A program made the translations under genes and the position numbers. Below, piece by piece: positions 1 to 8,724 of a DNA stretch of 64,000 nt. How positions within the stretch are numbered: the stretch's first letter is position 1; each line of letters starts with the position of its first letter. This DNA comes from Sphingosinicella sp. CPCC 101087. GTDB taxonomy: Bacteria > Pseudomonadota > Alphaproteobacteria > Sphingomonadales > Sphingomonadaceae. The stretch lies in contig NZ_SBFF01000001.1 in the NCBI RefSeq assembly GCF_004151485.1, positions 248,001-312,000 on the forward strand, in the 5' to 3' direction. The notes under the pieces are model-generated. The model was given only the letters and a program-made list of their open reading frames with translations, was not told where the DNA came from and searched no databases.

Positions 1-206
1 GCCCGGATCTCCCCGACGACGAGCTCGTCTATCTCGAGCCGCCTGATCCGCCCCGATCCAATCGAAAGACGTCCGATCGCGAAGGCGCCGACGGCAAGGG
101 CTCCGACAGCAAGGGCGCCGATCGCCAGGGCGCCGGCTCGAGCGGCGCCGAGTGTGAGGGTAGCCGACCACTCCCCGGGCTTGGTCATGGCGCGCAGTAG
201 GTTCAT
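1..206 (-). CDS. Pentad-repeat protein, N-terminal part (truncated by window edge)
   Basis: The reading frame starts at an ATG at 206 with a strong ribosome site (AAGGAGAG) about 7 bases upstream and runs off the left edge without a stop. Residues about 21-50 consist of six consecutive five-residue units of pattern [AR]-[LF]-[AS]-[IV]-G, followed by a section of alternating hydrophobic residues that keeps a similar rhythm. Such short-period Gly/Ala/Leu/Val repeats usually build a solenoid or beta-helix. There is no signal peptide or classic transmembrane segment in the visible part. I do not recognise a named family and assign no function. The gene is divergent from the small gene at 324. Confidence 0.7.
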   Translation of the reverse strand, partial: MNLLRAMTKPGEWSATLTLGAARAGALAIGALAVGALAVGAFAIGRLSIGSGRIRRLEIDELVVGEIR

Positions 207-323
207 GTGATGTCTCTCCTTAAGCCCCGACTCCAACGCCTTCGGAGCATGGCCGGTTTCGCAACGTGTCGGCTCATCTCGCCAGGACCTTGTGTCGCCA
301 GGGATCGGCCCTAGCTTCAGTCG

Positions 324-596
324 ATGGATTTCGACGACCAGCTGCGCCGCTATTTCGGGACGGCAGACCTCGCCGCACTGCCAGGGCCGGCGCTCGCCGC
401 CGGTATCGAGCGGATGAAGGTCGACCTGGGGCTGGAGCGCGACCGGAGCCGTCGCTTCGCGCTCTGGGCGCTGCTGCACATGCTCGGCGAGGCGCCGGAC
501 CTCGACGTGACGTTCGAGAACGAGCGCGACCGCGAGGCCGCGCGCAATTTCATGGACCTGGCCCATCGGGCTGGCGAGGCCGAAGGAATGCGCTGA
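324..596 (+). CDS. Conserved small sphingomonad-type protein, function unknown
   Basis: This 90-residue acidic, probably helical cytosolic protein begins with MDFDDQLRRYFGT and has a conserved-looking centre (RRFALWALLHMLGEAPDLD). From memory, similar 80-95 residue proteins occur in sphingomonad genomes, which supports it being real, but no function is known to me. There is no signal peptide, cysteine pair or membrane helix. The ATG at 324 lacks a clear Shine-Dalgarno sequence; it was chosen because the conserved part begins there. A longer antisense frame across the same bases has low-complexity Arg-rich content and is taken as a shadow. Confidence 0.7.
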   Translation: MDFDDQLRRYFGTADLAALPGPALAAGIERMKVDLGLERDRSRRFALWALLHMLGEAPDLDVTFENERDREAARNFMDLAHRAGEAEGMR

Positions 597-699
597 GGCG
601 CGCAGGAATGGCGGCCATTGCCGGGGTGCAATTGGTCAATTCGGTAACGATTGCACGCTATGCTTACGAACCTCGGCACTCCACGAAACCCGATTCGAA

Positions 700-2997
700 T
701 TGAAGATGACTCGCGCACTTTTTCGAAGCCCCTGGAAAGCGCTCCTGCTGGCGCTGTTCGTCGGGTTCGCCTTCGGAATAGGCCAGATCGGCGAGCCGAT
801 CGAAAATATCATGCAGGCGGCGCGATTCAAGCTGCGGAGCCACCCGGCCAGCGGCTCGATCGTGCTGGTCGCAATCGACGACAGGAGCGTCGCCGAGATC
901 GGAAAGGTTCCTTGGAACGGAGGACAGCTTGCGGGCCTCGTACAGCGGCTCGATGCGGCCGGGGCCCGGCGGCTCCATCTTGACTCCGATTTCGCGGAGC
1001 TCGGCTCGCCGGCACAGGCCGCGCAGCTGGAATCGGCATTGTCGAACTTGCGTGCCGAACTGCTGCTGCCCGCCCGCTTCTCGATAGATCTCGTGACCGG
1101 CGCTCGATCGGATCACCTGCCGCCCGCCCGCTTCGCGCGCCACGCTCGCCTCGTGAACACGAACTTGTTCGTCTGGTGGGACGGGGCGGTATGGCAGCAT
1201 CCCGAAGGCGCCATCGTCGGCGGTCGTTTGCTGCCATCCCTCGGCTCCGTGCTCGGCCGATCGGACCAAATCTCTACCGACCTCTTCCACATTGATTATG
1301 CCGCCGACGTTCGGTCCCTTACCGTGGTGAGCGCAAGCGATATCCTGAACGGCCGCATTCGGCCGCAGCTGCTCGCCGGCAAGGATGTGGTCGTCGGCCG
1401 AACGGACTTCGGCGCGGAGCATCACCGGGTTCCCGGCGCGACCCACGCGCCTGCGATCCTGTTCCATCTTGCTGCCGCGGAAACGCTGCTGTCCGGGCGG
1501 CCGGTCAATCTCGGATGGGGACTTCCGCTAGTCCTCGGCCTGTTCCTCTCTGCAGCGCTCCTGCAACTGAGACGCCGCTGGATTGCCGTGACCCTGCTAA
1601 GCGCGGCTGCCGCCGCCGCAATTGCCGGCCCGATTATGCTCGAGGAGCAGCAGATACACGTCCAGATCATACCGGCGATGGCCGCCATCATTACGGCCGC
1701 CCTGATTCGCCTGGTCGCCAGCCTGCGGCGCTCCTACCAGACCCGCGGGACCACCAACATCGTCACGGGCATGCCGAACCTTCAGGCGCTGCAGCGCTCG
1801 CAGCTGAACGGCGGGGTCGTCGTCGCGGCGAGGGTCAAGAACTATGCGCAGATCACGGCGACGCTGCCGCCTCAGCAGGAAAAGGAGCTCGTCGAACAGA
1901 TCGTGGCCCGGCTCGAATTCGGTGCAGGCGGGGCGACCACCTACCAGGCGGACCAGGGCGTCTTCGTCTGGGTGGCCGACAACAATATGGGCGACGGAGT
2001 AATCCAGCAGCTCGAAGGGCTCCAGGCCCTGTTCCGCAGCCCTATCGTCATAGAGACACGCCTCATCGACCTGTCGATCACCTTCGGCCTCGACGTTGAC
2101 GGCTCGAGGCCGCTGGCGCAACGCGCGTCGAGCGCGCTGGTCGCCGCGGACGATGCCGCCCGCGAGGGAAAAAGGTGGGCGAGCTTCAACCCGGCCAGCG
2201 TCGAGGATGCGGATTGGTCGATGTCGCTGCTCGCACGACTCGACCACGCGATCGACAATGACGAGCTATGGGTCGCCTACCAGCCGAAGATCGATTGCCG
2301 GAGCGGCCGTGTAGTCGGGGCGGAAGCGCTGGTCCGTTGGACCCATCCGGAAAAGGGCCAGGTCTATCCGGACCAGTTCATCGCCGCGGCCGAACAGGGC
2401 GGTCGGATCGAGCGACTCACCTACTTCGTGCTGGACAATGCGCTTGCGTCCGCTGCCCGGATCAACGGCCGCCGTCGCCGATTCAGCATCGCCGTCAACC
2501 TATCGGTGCTGCTGCTCGATAGCGAGAATCTTGTCCCGACGGTCGAGGCCCTGCTTGCGAGGTATAATCTCGCACCGCAGTTGCTGACGCTCGAAGTGAC
2601 CGAGACCTCGACCCTGGCAAGCGGCGCCGCTCAGATCGCCAATCTGGAGCGGCTAAGCCGCATGGGCGTCCAGCTCTCGATCGACGATTACGGCACCGGC
2701 TTCTCGACCCTCGAATATCTGAAACGGATCCCCGCCTCGGAGATCAAGATCGACCGCAGCTTCATCAGCATGCTCAACAAGTCGCAGAGCGACCGCATCA
2801 TGGTCAACTCGACGATCCAGCTCGCCCATTCCCTCGGCCGCAAGGTCGTCGCCGAGGGTGTGGAGAACGAGGATATCCTGCGGGAACTGAAGCGCATGCG
2901 GTGCGACATCGTTCAGGGATTCCACACCGGGCGGCCGGTGCCCATCGCCGAGCTCATCGAGCAGTTCGGATTGAACAGGCCCAGCCGAGCAGCTTGA
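700..2997 (+). CDS. CHASE2 - degenerate GGDEF - EAL cyclic-di-GMP phosphodiesterase
   Basis: This 765-residue membrane protein probably hydrolyses cyclic-di-GMP in response to a periplasmic signal. A first membrane helix lies at about residues 12-30. A CHASE2 sensor domain follows at about 30-265, with a typical IDDRSVAEIG segment. A helical hairpin bundle at about 270-345 returns the chain to the cytoplasm. The GGDEF-like domain (about 350-495) carries ADQGVF where the active-site loop should be, so diguanylate cyclase activity is unlikely. The EAL domain (about 505-755) looks intact: E542-A-L, D662-D663-YGTGFS, the KIDRSFI strand and the EGVEN loop. ATG 700 or ATG 706 could be the start. 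The gene appears to stand alone. Confidence 0.9.
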   Translation: MKMTRALFRSPWKALLLALFVGFAFGIGQIGEPIENIMQAARFKLRSHPASGSIVLVAIDDRSVAEIGKVPWNGGQLAGLVQRLDAAGARRLHLDSDFAELGSPAQAAQLESALSNLRAELLLPARFSIDLVTGARSDHLPPARFARHARLVNTNLFVWWDGAVWQHPEGAIVGGRLLPSLGSVLGRSDQISTDLFHIDYAADVRSLTVVSASDILNGRIRPQLLAGKDVVVGRTDFGAEHHRVPGATHAPAILFHLAAAETLLSGRPVNLGWGLPLVLGLFLSAALLQLRRRWIAVTLLSAAAAAAIAGPIMLEEQQIHVQIIPAMAAIITAALIRLVASLRRSYQTRGTTNIVTGMPNLQALQRSQLNGGVVVAARVKNYAQITATLPPQQEKELVEQIVARLEFGAGGATTYQADQGVFVWVADNNMGDGVIQQLEGLQALFRSPIVIETRLIDLSITFGLDVDGSRPLAQRASSALVAADDAAREGKRWASFNPASVEDADWSMSLLARLDHAIDNDELWVAYQPKIDCRSGRVVGAEALVRWTHPEKGQVYPDQFIAAAEQGGRIERLTYFVLDNALASAARINGRRRRFSIAVNLSVLLLDSENLVPTVEALLARYNLAPQLLTLEVTETSTLASGAAQIANLERLSRMGVQLSIDDYGTGFSTLEYLKRIPASEIKIDRSFISMLNKSQSDRIMVNSTIQLAHSLGRKVVAEGVENEDILRELKRMRCDIVQGFHTGRPVPIAELIEQFGLNRPSRAA

Positions 2998-3303
2998 ACC
3001 GACGCTTCTTCCGGTCCCTGTAAGCACGAGATCAGGGTCCGGCCAGCGACGCTGCAGTCTCCATTTCCATTCCTTTCGAGTCGCCGAGTCGCATCAGCGA
3101 AACGGGGCCGTTGCGCGTCCGACCGCCATTTCAGCTAAGCGCGCGCGCCCTGCCCTCGCGGTCCTGCCGCTCCGCGGCGAACGCGCCGAAGCCGGCATTC
3201 AGTGCCCAAAACCCATCGTAAACACCTGATCGCGCTAGATTTTCCGGATCGGCATGAACCTGATGCCGTCAATGCGCGTGCCGGCTGCCCCGGCTCGGGA
3301 CTC
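2998..3303. other. Non-coding stretch, no gene seen
   Basis: Between the EAL gene and the inverted repeats before the mini-gene I see no reading frame with a credible start and composition on either strand, and no clear terminator directly after the EAL gene. Confidence 0.5.
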
Positions 3304-3317
3304 GATTGTCCACAATC
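3304..3317. repeat. Inverted repeat GATTGT-CC-ACAATC
   Basis: A perfect 6-bp inverted repeat with a 2-base centre sits about 90 bases before the Trp-rich mini-gene. The spacing fits a protein-binding dyad better than an RNA hairpin because a 2-base loop is too tight. The surrounding sequence is unusually AT-rich for this genome. Confidence 0.45.
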
Positions 3318-3335
3318 GGGAAAATTAATACTTTG

Positions 3336-3358
3336 TTTACCATCTGATCGCTGGTAAA
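3336..3358 (+). repeat. Hairpin TTTACCA / TGGTAAA upstream of mini-gene
   Basis: Arms TTTACCA (3336-3342) and TGGTAAA (3352-3358) pair perfectly around a 9-base loop, about 50 bases before the mini-gene start. It could be an operator or a leader hairpin in the same transcript as the intrinsic terminator at 3466. Confidence 0.45.
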
Positions 3359-3406
3359 GACGTTGTTAGGTAGAAATGACTCTGCCGGAATATGGGAGGT
3401 TGGACC

Positions 3407-3445
3407 ATGTGGGCATGGCTTATGGGCGGCGGCTCTTGGCGCTGA
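3407..3445 (+). CDS. Trp-rich 12-residue leader-like peptide
   Basis: ATG at 3407 opens a 12-codon frame reading MWAWLMGGGSWR and ending in TGA at 3445. A textbook ribosome site, GGAGG (3395-3399), lies 7 bases before the ATG, which argues for real translation. Three of twelve residues are Trp. The frame is followed 20 bases later by a strong intrinsic terminator, so the whole unit resembles an attenuator leader or a short translated RNA. No plus-strand gene follows until the GH9 gene at 4466, and no trp gene is in the window, so a classical trp attenuator is not demonstrated. Confidence 0.5.
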   Translation: MWAWLMGGGSWR

Positions 3446-3465
3446 ACTGATCAATTACGAAACAT

Positions 3466-3491
3466 AAAGTCCCGCCTCTGGCGGGACTTTT
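3466..3491 (+). terminator. Strong intrinsic terminator
   Basis: AAAGTCCCGC (3466-3475) and GCGGGACTTT (3481-3490) form a perfect 10-bp stem around a 5-base loop, followed by T-rich sequence. It closes the mini-gene transcript. Because of the A-run before it and the T-run after it, it may also act on the opposite strand. Confidence 0.85.
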
Positions 3492-3869
3492 CATTTTAGG
3501 ACCGCGGCAGGATGGAATCTGGGGCGGCAGACCGCTCCGGGGTGCCGGCGAGCACTTGCCGAAAGAACCCCCGCTCTCCGCACTTCCGAACCCGATCGGC
3601 CGGGGGCGGGCATCTGGATTCCGGGCCGGCCGATGCGGACGTCGCCGCTTCAGATGAAGGCGGCCAGGGTGGGCCCGAAAACCCACCTGATCTCCCCGTC
3701 GTCGTCACCCCCCCCGCTGCGGATCATCGTGCCAGGCACGTCGGGCCACGGCTGCTGGTCGCACTCGCGACAAAGCGGGACGGCCGCGCCGCATCCACTC
3801 CCGGCGCGCTGGGTGCGCAAACTACCGAGCTTGCGGATAGTCGCGCCTGTCGCCCCGGGGCCGGCGCGA
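3492..3869. other. Non-coding stretch, no gene seen
   Basis: GC-rich sequence between the terminator and the end of the VOC gene. Several long open frames exist on both strands, but their translations are Arg/Pro/Ser-rich shadows with no domain or ribosome site. I see no RNA gene. Confidence 0.45.
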
Positions 3870-4277
3870 CTAGGCCTTCGCAGGCCCTCCGATCGACCAG
3901 TCGACGGCGAATGGGTCGCGAAGCGAGCCGTAGCGATCGCCCCAGAACTGATTCTCGAGGGGCATCTTGATCTCGCAGCCGGCAGCGACGGCGCGCTCCC
4001 ACCAGGCGTCGGGATCGTCGACCTGGAGGTGGATGGTGAAGCCCCCCATCTCGCGTACCTTGCTCTGAGAATATTCGGGGAACTCGTCCGACATCAGAAG
4101 CGAGCCGCCGTTGATTCGCAGATGTACATGCATAAGCCGGCCATCCTCGGCCTCGTTCGTGAAAACCTCCTCGGCGGCGAACGCCTGCTTGTAGAAATCC
4201 GCGGCGTCGCGGGCGCGGCCGCCCTTCGGGTGCAGGTAGCAGGAGATCGGGCTAGGACTGGGAGGCTGATCGGTCAT
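3870..4277 (-). CDS. PhnB-like VOC superfamily protein
   Basis: This 135-residue protein has the single-unit fold pattern of the PhnB branch of the vicinal oxygen chelate superfamily. It has an N-terminal beta strand (ISCYLHPKG), the helix with AADFYKQAF, the strand motif MHVHLRINGGSLLMSD, a second half with GFTIHLQVDDPDAWW, and the closing segment FWGDRYGSLRDPFAVDWSI. PhnB-like proteins often lack full metal ligands and many are uncharacterised, so no reaction is claimed. ATG at 4277. The gene is divergent from the GH9 gene, so both promoters lie in 4278-4465, where a LacI-type operator is seen. Confidence 0.85.
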   Translation of the reverse strand: MTDQPPSPSPISCYLHPKGGRARDAADFYKQAFAAEEVFTNEAEDGRLMHVHLRINGGSLLMSDEFPEYSQSKVREMGGFTIHLQVDDPDAWWERAVAAGCEIKMPLENQFWGDRYGSLRDPFAVDWSIGGPAKA

Positions 4278-4411
4278 CGTTACTGCCCTCGGCTATCCGC
4301 ATAGAGGTATGACGGGGTCTACGGCTGGCGGCAATATCGCCCACGCCAGGTCGATCGCCTCAGTCGGCATGCCGATTCCCTCCGTTGGCGCTTTGCCTCG
4401 GCGCGCGCGTA

Positions 4412-4425
4412 TGTTAGCGCTCACA
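4412..4425. promoter_or_regulatory. LacI-type operator before GH9 gene
   Basis: TGTTAGCGCTCACA, with the central AGCGCT palindrome, lies 40 bases before the GH9 start. It matches, with two changed positions in one half-site, the perfect operator before the TonB receptor at 13918. LacI-family sugar regulators of alphaproteobacteria and xanthomonads commonly bind such CG-centred palindromes. Confidence 0.65.
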
Positions 4426-4465
4426 TCAAATAGCCGTGAGAGCGACGACGAAAGGGGAGCGAAGC

Positions 4466-6994
4466 ATGCGAAAGGCGCGTCACCTGTTCGGGATCTGCGC
4501 CCTGGTGCTTTCGGCAGGGCTCGCCCCTCGCTCTGCCTCGGCCCAGGACCTCGTGCTCAACGAGGCCGGTTACTTCGAGACGCAGGGCGTCAACTACCTC
4601 GTCTTCAGCAACTGGTATGACGGCCTGTTCGCCGACGCGAAGATCAGCGGCGTGGAGATCGTCCAGCGGGATTGGCGCACCGTCACCAATGGTGACGTGC
4701 GCCTTTCGGCGACGCCGGGCCAGTGGGATCCGATCGGGCGGATGATCGACCGGACCGTCGATCCCGAAAGCGGAGCGATCGAGGTGCGGCTGGAATATCC
4801 CGGTCATGATTTCCGCTACCGGATTCGTGCGGAACGGCGGCCGGGCGGGGCGATCGGCGTCGCGGTGATCCTGGACGAGCCGCTACCGGCGGCGCTGGCC
4901 GGTCGCGCCGGATTCAACCTAGAATTCCTCCCTGCCGCATACTTCCACCGCAGCTTCATGGCGGACGGAATCGGCGGGACCTTCCCACTGCATCCTTCGG
5001 CGACGATGGTCGCAAGCGGCGAGCGACTGCCTTCGAGCGGACGCGACGTGGGGCCCGGCGCGGAGGCCCTCCCCTTCGCCAGCGGCCGGACGATCGTGTT
5101 CGCGCCCGAGGATCCGGCGCGGCGTGTCACCGTGACCTCCAAAGGCGCCCCGATGAACCTCTATGACGGGCGCAATCAGGCCCAGAACGGCTGGTTCGTG
5201 CTCCGGAGCGAGCTTCCGTCCGATCGGGCAGGCCGGGTGGTCGAATGGACGATCCGGGCGAACGGCGACCCCGACTGGATACGTGCGCCGGTGATCGGCC
5301 ATTCGCAGCTGGGCTATGCGCCCGCCCAGGCCAAGGTGGCGGTGATCGAGCTCGATCCGAACGACCGGCCGACCGGCCCGGCGCGGCTGCTCCGGGTAGG
5401 CGCCGATGGGACGCTGACCACCGTGCTTGAAGCGGAGCCGGAGCCGTGGGGACGCTATCTCCGGTACGATTATCGCCGGTTCGACTTCGGCGCGGTGCGT
5501 GACCCCGGCATCTACCTGCTGGAATATGGCGGCACCCGCACGGCAACCTTCCGCATCGCACCGGACATCTATGCCGAAGCCTGGCATCCCAGCATGGACG
5601 TGTTCCTGCCGGTCCAGATGGACCATATGTTCGTCAACGAGGCTTACCGGGTCTGGCACGGCGATCCGCATCGCGACGATGCCCGACAGGCACCGCTCGA
5701 TCACGAGCATATCGATCTCTACCGCCAGGGGCCGACCACCGACACGCGCTTCGCGCCCGGCGAGCACATTCCCGGTCTCGCGGTCGGCGGCTGGCTCGAC
5801 GCCGGCGACTTCGACCAGCGCACCCAGACCCAATATGCGGTGGTGCGTAGCCTCGTCGACATCTGGGAGCGGTACAGGCCGGAGCGCGACACGACCTGGA
5901 TCGACCAGCAAAGGCGCCGCGTGGAGTTGCACGTGCCGGACGGACGGCCCGACATCCTCCAGCAGATTTCACACGGCACGTTGCAGCTCGCGGCCCAGTT
6001 CGACGCGGTCGGCCATGCCGTTCACGGCATCGTCGAGCCGGACGTGGCGCAATATACCCATCTCGGCGACGCCGGCAGCAAGACCGACGGGCTCGTCTAC
6101 GATCCCTCGCTCGCGCCCGGTGAGGAGCAAGGCGGTCGCAGCGGCACGCCCGACGACCGATGGGCCTTCACCAGCCGAGCCTCAGCGCTCAACTTCGGAT
6201 CGATCGCGGCACTGGCGGCCGCAAGCCGGGCGCTGCGCGGCCATGACGATAGGCTCGCGGCCCGATCGCTCGAGATCGCGCGGCGGGTCTGGACCGAGGA
6301 GCAAAGCCGACCGCCTTTCACCTTCCGCCACGGCAACACGACCGGCGGGCCGCTCGACACCGAGGAATTCACCGCCGCGGTCGAGCTGTTGATCGCCACC
6401 GGCGAGCGCGAATATGCCGACCGGATCGCGGCGTTGTGGCCGGCGCTCGCCGACCGCTTCCCGACCCACGCCGTGCTGGCGGTGCGGGCGATGCCACACA
6501 TGCCGGCGAGCTTCCGCGGGCAGCTGGAGACGGCAACGCGGACCTATGCGGCCGGCGCGGCGGAGAGGTTGCGCGCCAATCCCTATGGCGTGCCGATCAC
6601 CGAGGGTGGCTGGGCCGGCAACGGCGCGGTGATCCAGGCGGGACTGTTGGACTATGCGCTGCACAAGGCTTTTCCGCAGATCGTCGACGGATCGGCCGTG
6701 TTCCGGGCGCTGGACTATCTCCACGGCACCCATCCGGGGCACGATCTGTCCTTCGTGTCGGGCGTCGGCACGCGCTCGAAGGAAATCGCCTACGGCAGCA
6801 ACCGGGCGGATTTCTCGTTCATCGCCGGCGGGGTGGTGCCGGGCGTGCTGATCGTCCGGCCGGACCTGCCCGAGAACAGCGAATCCTGGCCCTTCTTCTG
6901 GGGCGAGAACGAATATGTCGTGAATATGGGGCCGGCTTATGTGGCTTTGGTTCACGCGGCGATGGATCTGCTGGGAGAGGTTCGGCCAGAGTAA
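4466..6994 (+). CDS. Secreted glycoside hydrolase family 9 (endoglucanase-like)
   Basis: This 842-residue enzyme is predicted to cleave beta-linked glucans or related plant polysaccharides in the periplasm or outside the cell. The chosen ATG (4466) follows an AGGGGAG ribosome site and gives a clean signal peptide (cleavage after SASA, about residue 26). An N-terminal cellulase Ig-like region spans about residues 30-370. The catalytic barrel follows: the D445-A-G-D448 motif supplies the GH9 nucleophile/base aspartates, and E814/E816 near the C-terminus (GENEYVVN) include the likely acid. Substrate is inferred only. The operator at 4412 and the opposing TonB receptor unit suggest co-regulation with oligosaccharide uptake. 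An upstream in-frame ATG at 4436 would spoil the signal peptide. Confidence 0.88.
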   Translation: MRKARHLFGICALVLSAGLAPRSASAQDLVLNEAGYFETQGVNYLVFSNWYDGLFADAKISGVEIVQRDWRTVTNGDVRLSATPGQWDPIGRMIDRTVDPESGAIEVRLEYPGHDFRYRIRAERRPGGAIGVAVILDEPLPAALAGRAGFNLEFLPAAYFHRSFMADGIGGTFPLHPSATMVASGERLPSSGRDVGPGAEALPFASGRTIVFAPEDPARRVTVTSKGAPMNLYDGRNQAQNGWFVLRSELPSDRAGRVVEWTIRANGDPDWIRAPVIGHSQLGYAPAQAKVAVIELDPNDRPTGPARLLRVGADGTLTTVLEAEPEPWGRYLRYDYRRFDFGAVRDPGIYLLEYGGTRTATFRIAPDIYAEAWHPSMDVFLPVQMDHMFVNEAYRVWHGDPHRDDARQAPLDHEHIDLYRQGPTTDTRFAPGEHIPGLAVGGWLDAGDFDQRTQTQYAVVRSLVDIWERYRPERDTTWIDQQRRRVELHVPDGRPDILQQISHGTLQLAAQFDAVGHAVHGIVEPDVAQYTHLGDAGSKTDGLVYDPSLAPGEEQGGRSGTPDDRWAFTSRASALNFGSIAALAAASRALRGHDDRLAARSLEIARRVWTEEQSRPPFTFRHGNTTGGPLDTEEFTAAVELLIATGEREYADRIAALWPALADRFPTHAVLAVRAMPHMPASFRGQLETATRTYAAGAAERLRANPYGVPITEGGWAGNGAVIQAGLLDYALHKAFPQIVDGSAVFRALDYLHGTHPGHDLSFVSGVGTRSKEIAYGSNRADFSFIAGGVVPGVLIVRPDLPENSESWPFFWGENEYVVNMGPAYVALVHAAMDLLGEVRPE

Positions 6995-7221
6995 AGCGAA
7001 CGCGCACGGCCTTCCGGGAGGGGAATGCCGACCGGCTCCATGTCCGAGACCGTTCGCATTGCCGACCTGGCCTCATTGACTGCTCGTTGCATTCCTCGCC
7101 ATTGTCCTGGCGGGCGGATTTGCGATCCGGCGGTCGCGAAATAGGCTGAACCTGCCCCTCCACCATCCTCGCGGGTGTCCCCCCTTCCCTCAGCCTGCGG
7201 CGACTGGGAGGAACCGGGACC

Positions 7222-8697
7222 TCAACCCTCCTTGGCCGAGCAATATTCGTCGAGAAACGCCTGGTGCTCGGGCAGCTTCGCCACGGCGCGGTCGATACTG
7301 GCGCTGATGTCGGCGAGGGCCTGGCGGAGCTGGTCGGGGCGCATGAGGCGGGCGAGGTGATGATAGCCGCGGGGCTGGAGGCCCTGGCCGAGCATGACCT
7401 GGACCCAGCTGTCGACGCGGAACAGCTCGTCCGAAGCCTGGTAGGCGGTCGCATTGTCGCGGAAGAGCGCGATCCGCTGGGCGAGCGAGTCCGGTATGTC
7501 GAGATCGCGCATCCGCCGCCAGAAGTCGCCGTCGTCGCGCTCGGTCAGGTGATAATGGAGGATGATGAAGTCGCGTATGCCCTCCGCCTCGCGCCGCGAC
7601 TGTTCGTTGAAGCGGTCGATCACCGCCGGGCTGACACCCGCGAAGGGAAAGTTCTGGATCAGGCGCGTCACCGCCACGTTGATGAGGTGGATGCTGGTCG
7701 ACTCGAGCGGCTCGACGAAGCCGCTGGCGAGGCCCAAGGCGATGCAATTACGGTCCCACACCTTCAGGCGGCGCCCGGCGCGGAAGCGGATCAGGCGCGG
7801 GTCGGTGATGAGTTCGCCCTCGAGGCGGTCGAGCAGCATGCGATGCGCGTCGTCTTCGGACAGGTGATCGCTGCAGTAGACGAACCCGTTGCCGACCCGA
7901 TGCTGGAGCGGGATCCGCCATTGCCAGCCGGCCTCATGCGCGATGGCGCGCGTGTAGGGCAGAGCGGGGCCCACCGAGCGGGTCTGTACCGCCAGCGCGC
8001 TGTCGGTGGGGAGCCAGTGACTCCAATCCTCGAAGCCCGCCTTCAACGTCTGCTCGATCAGCAGGCCGCGAAACCCGGTGCAGTCGATGAACAGGTCGCC
8101 CTCAACCGTCTCGCCGGACTCGAGCAGCAGGGCGTGGATGAACCCGGTCTCGGTATGCTGGCGGACCTGTTTGATCTTGCCTTCGATACGCCGGACGCCG
8201 GCGGTTTCGGTGAGGGCGCGCAGGTAGCGGGCGTAGAGTGAGGCCTCGAGATGGTAAGCGTAGCTGAGCTTGCCATCCGCTCCCGTATAGAACTTGCCGG
8301 CTTTGGCGGCCTGAAGCTCGAAGCAATAGTCGCCGAAGTCGCCGGCAAATCCCTGCGCACGTCCTTCCAGCCAGAAATGCTGGAAATCCCCCATCCAGGT
8401 GGATTTTCCGGTGATGCCGAAGGCGTGGAAGTAGCGTTCGCCAATTCGGCCCCAATCCTCGAACGATATGCCGAGCTTGAAGCTCGATCGGGTAGCGCAG
8501 ACGAACTCGCGCTCGTCCGCTCCAAGGAGGTGGTGGAACGTTCGGGTGGTGGGGATGGTCGATTCCCCGACGCCGACCGTGCCGATCTCGTCCGATTCGA
8601 CGAGAGCGATGTCGACCAGAGGCCCGAGTTGCCGCGCCAGGGCAGTCGCGGCGAGCCAGCCGGCCGTGCCCCCTCCTGCGATGACGACACGTTTCAC
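7222..8697 (-). CDS. Flavin-dependent tryptophan-halogenase-like protein
   Basis: This 491-residue flavoprotein belongs to the tryptophan 7-halogenase family by sequence. It has the FAD-binding GGGTAGW at residues 8-14, a lysine (K74, in SFKLGISFEDW) at the position of the catalytic lysine, the halogenase signature GWQWRIP, and the EPLEST segment. In TonB-SapC-cupin clusters such proteins are linked to glycan use, and their substrate is unknown; halogenation of free Trp should not be assumed. I chose GTG 8697 because GGAGGGG lies 6 bases before it; the alternative TTG at 8712 overlaps that ribosome site. It is the last gene of the minus-strand unit, 27 bases after the JmjC-cupin gene. Confidence 0.85.
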   Translation of the reverse strand: MKRVVIAGGGTAGWLAATALARQLGPLVDIALVESDEIGTVGVGESTIPTTRTFHHLLGADEREFVCATRSSFKLGISFEDWGRIGERYFHAFGITGKSTWMGDFQHFWLEGRAQGFAGDFGDYCFELQAAKAGKFYTGADGKLSYAYHLEASLYARYLRALTETAGVRRIEGKIKQVRQHTETGFIHALLLESGETVEGDLFIDCTGFRGLLIEQTLKAGFEDWSHWLPTDSALAVQTRSVGPALPYTRAIAHEAGWQWRIPLQHRVGNGFVYCSDHLSEDDAHRMLLDRLEGELITDPRLIRFRAGRRLKVWDRNCIALGLASGFVEPLESTSIHLINVAVTRLIQNFPFAGVSPAVIDRFNEQSRREAEGIRDFIILHYHLTERDDGDFWRRMRDLDIPDSLAQRIALFRDNATAYQASDELFRVDSWVQVMLGQGLQPRGYHHLARLMRPDQLRQALADISASIDRAVAKLPEHQAFLDEYCSAKEG

Positions 8698-8724
8698 CTT
8701 CTGCCCCTCCAAGCCCGTCCTCCC

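Noticed and set aside
3269-3454. Minus-strand 61-codon frame across the mini-gene region
   Set aside because: No ribosome site, no recognisable pattern, and it crosses the inverted repeats.
3407-3491. Calling the mini-gene a trp operon attenuator
   Set aside because: No tandem Trp codons and no trp biosynthesis gene follows; only leader-like architecture can be claimed.
7222-8697. Reading the halogenase-like gene as part of a secondary-metabolite cluster
   Set aside because: No synthase, peptide precursor or flavin reductase partner is present; the neighbours are TonB receptor, SapC and cupin, which point to glycan use.
8698-8712. TTG start at 8712 for the halogenase-like gene
   Set aside because: The codons after it contain the GGAGGGG ribosome site for GTG 8697, which directly precedes the FAD-binding strand.
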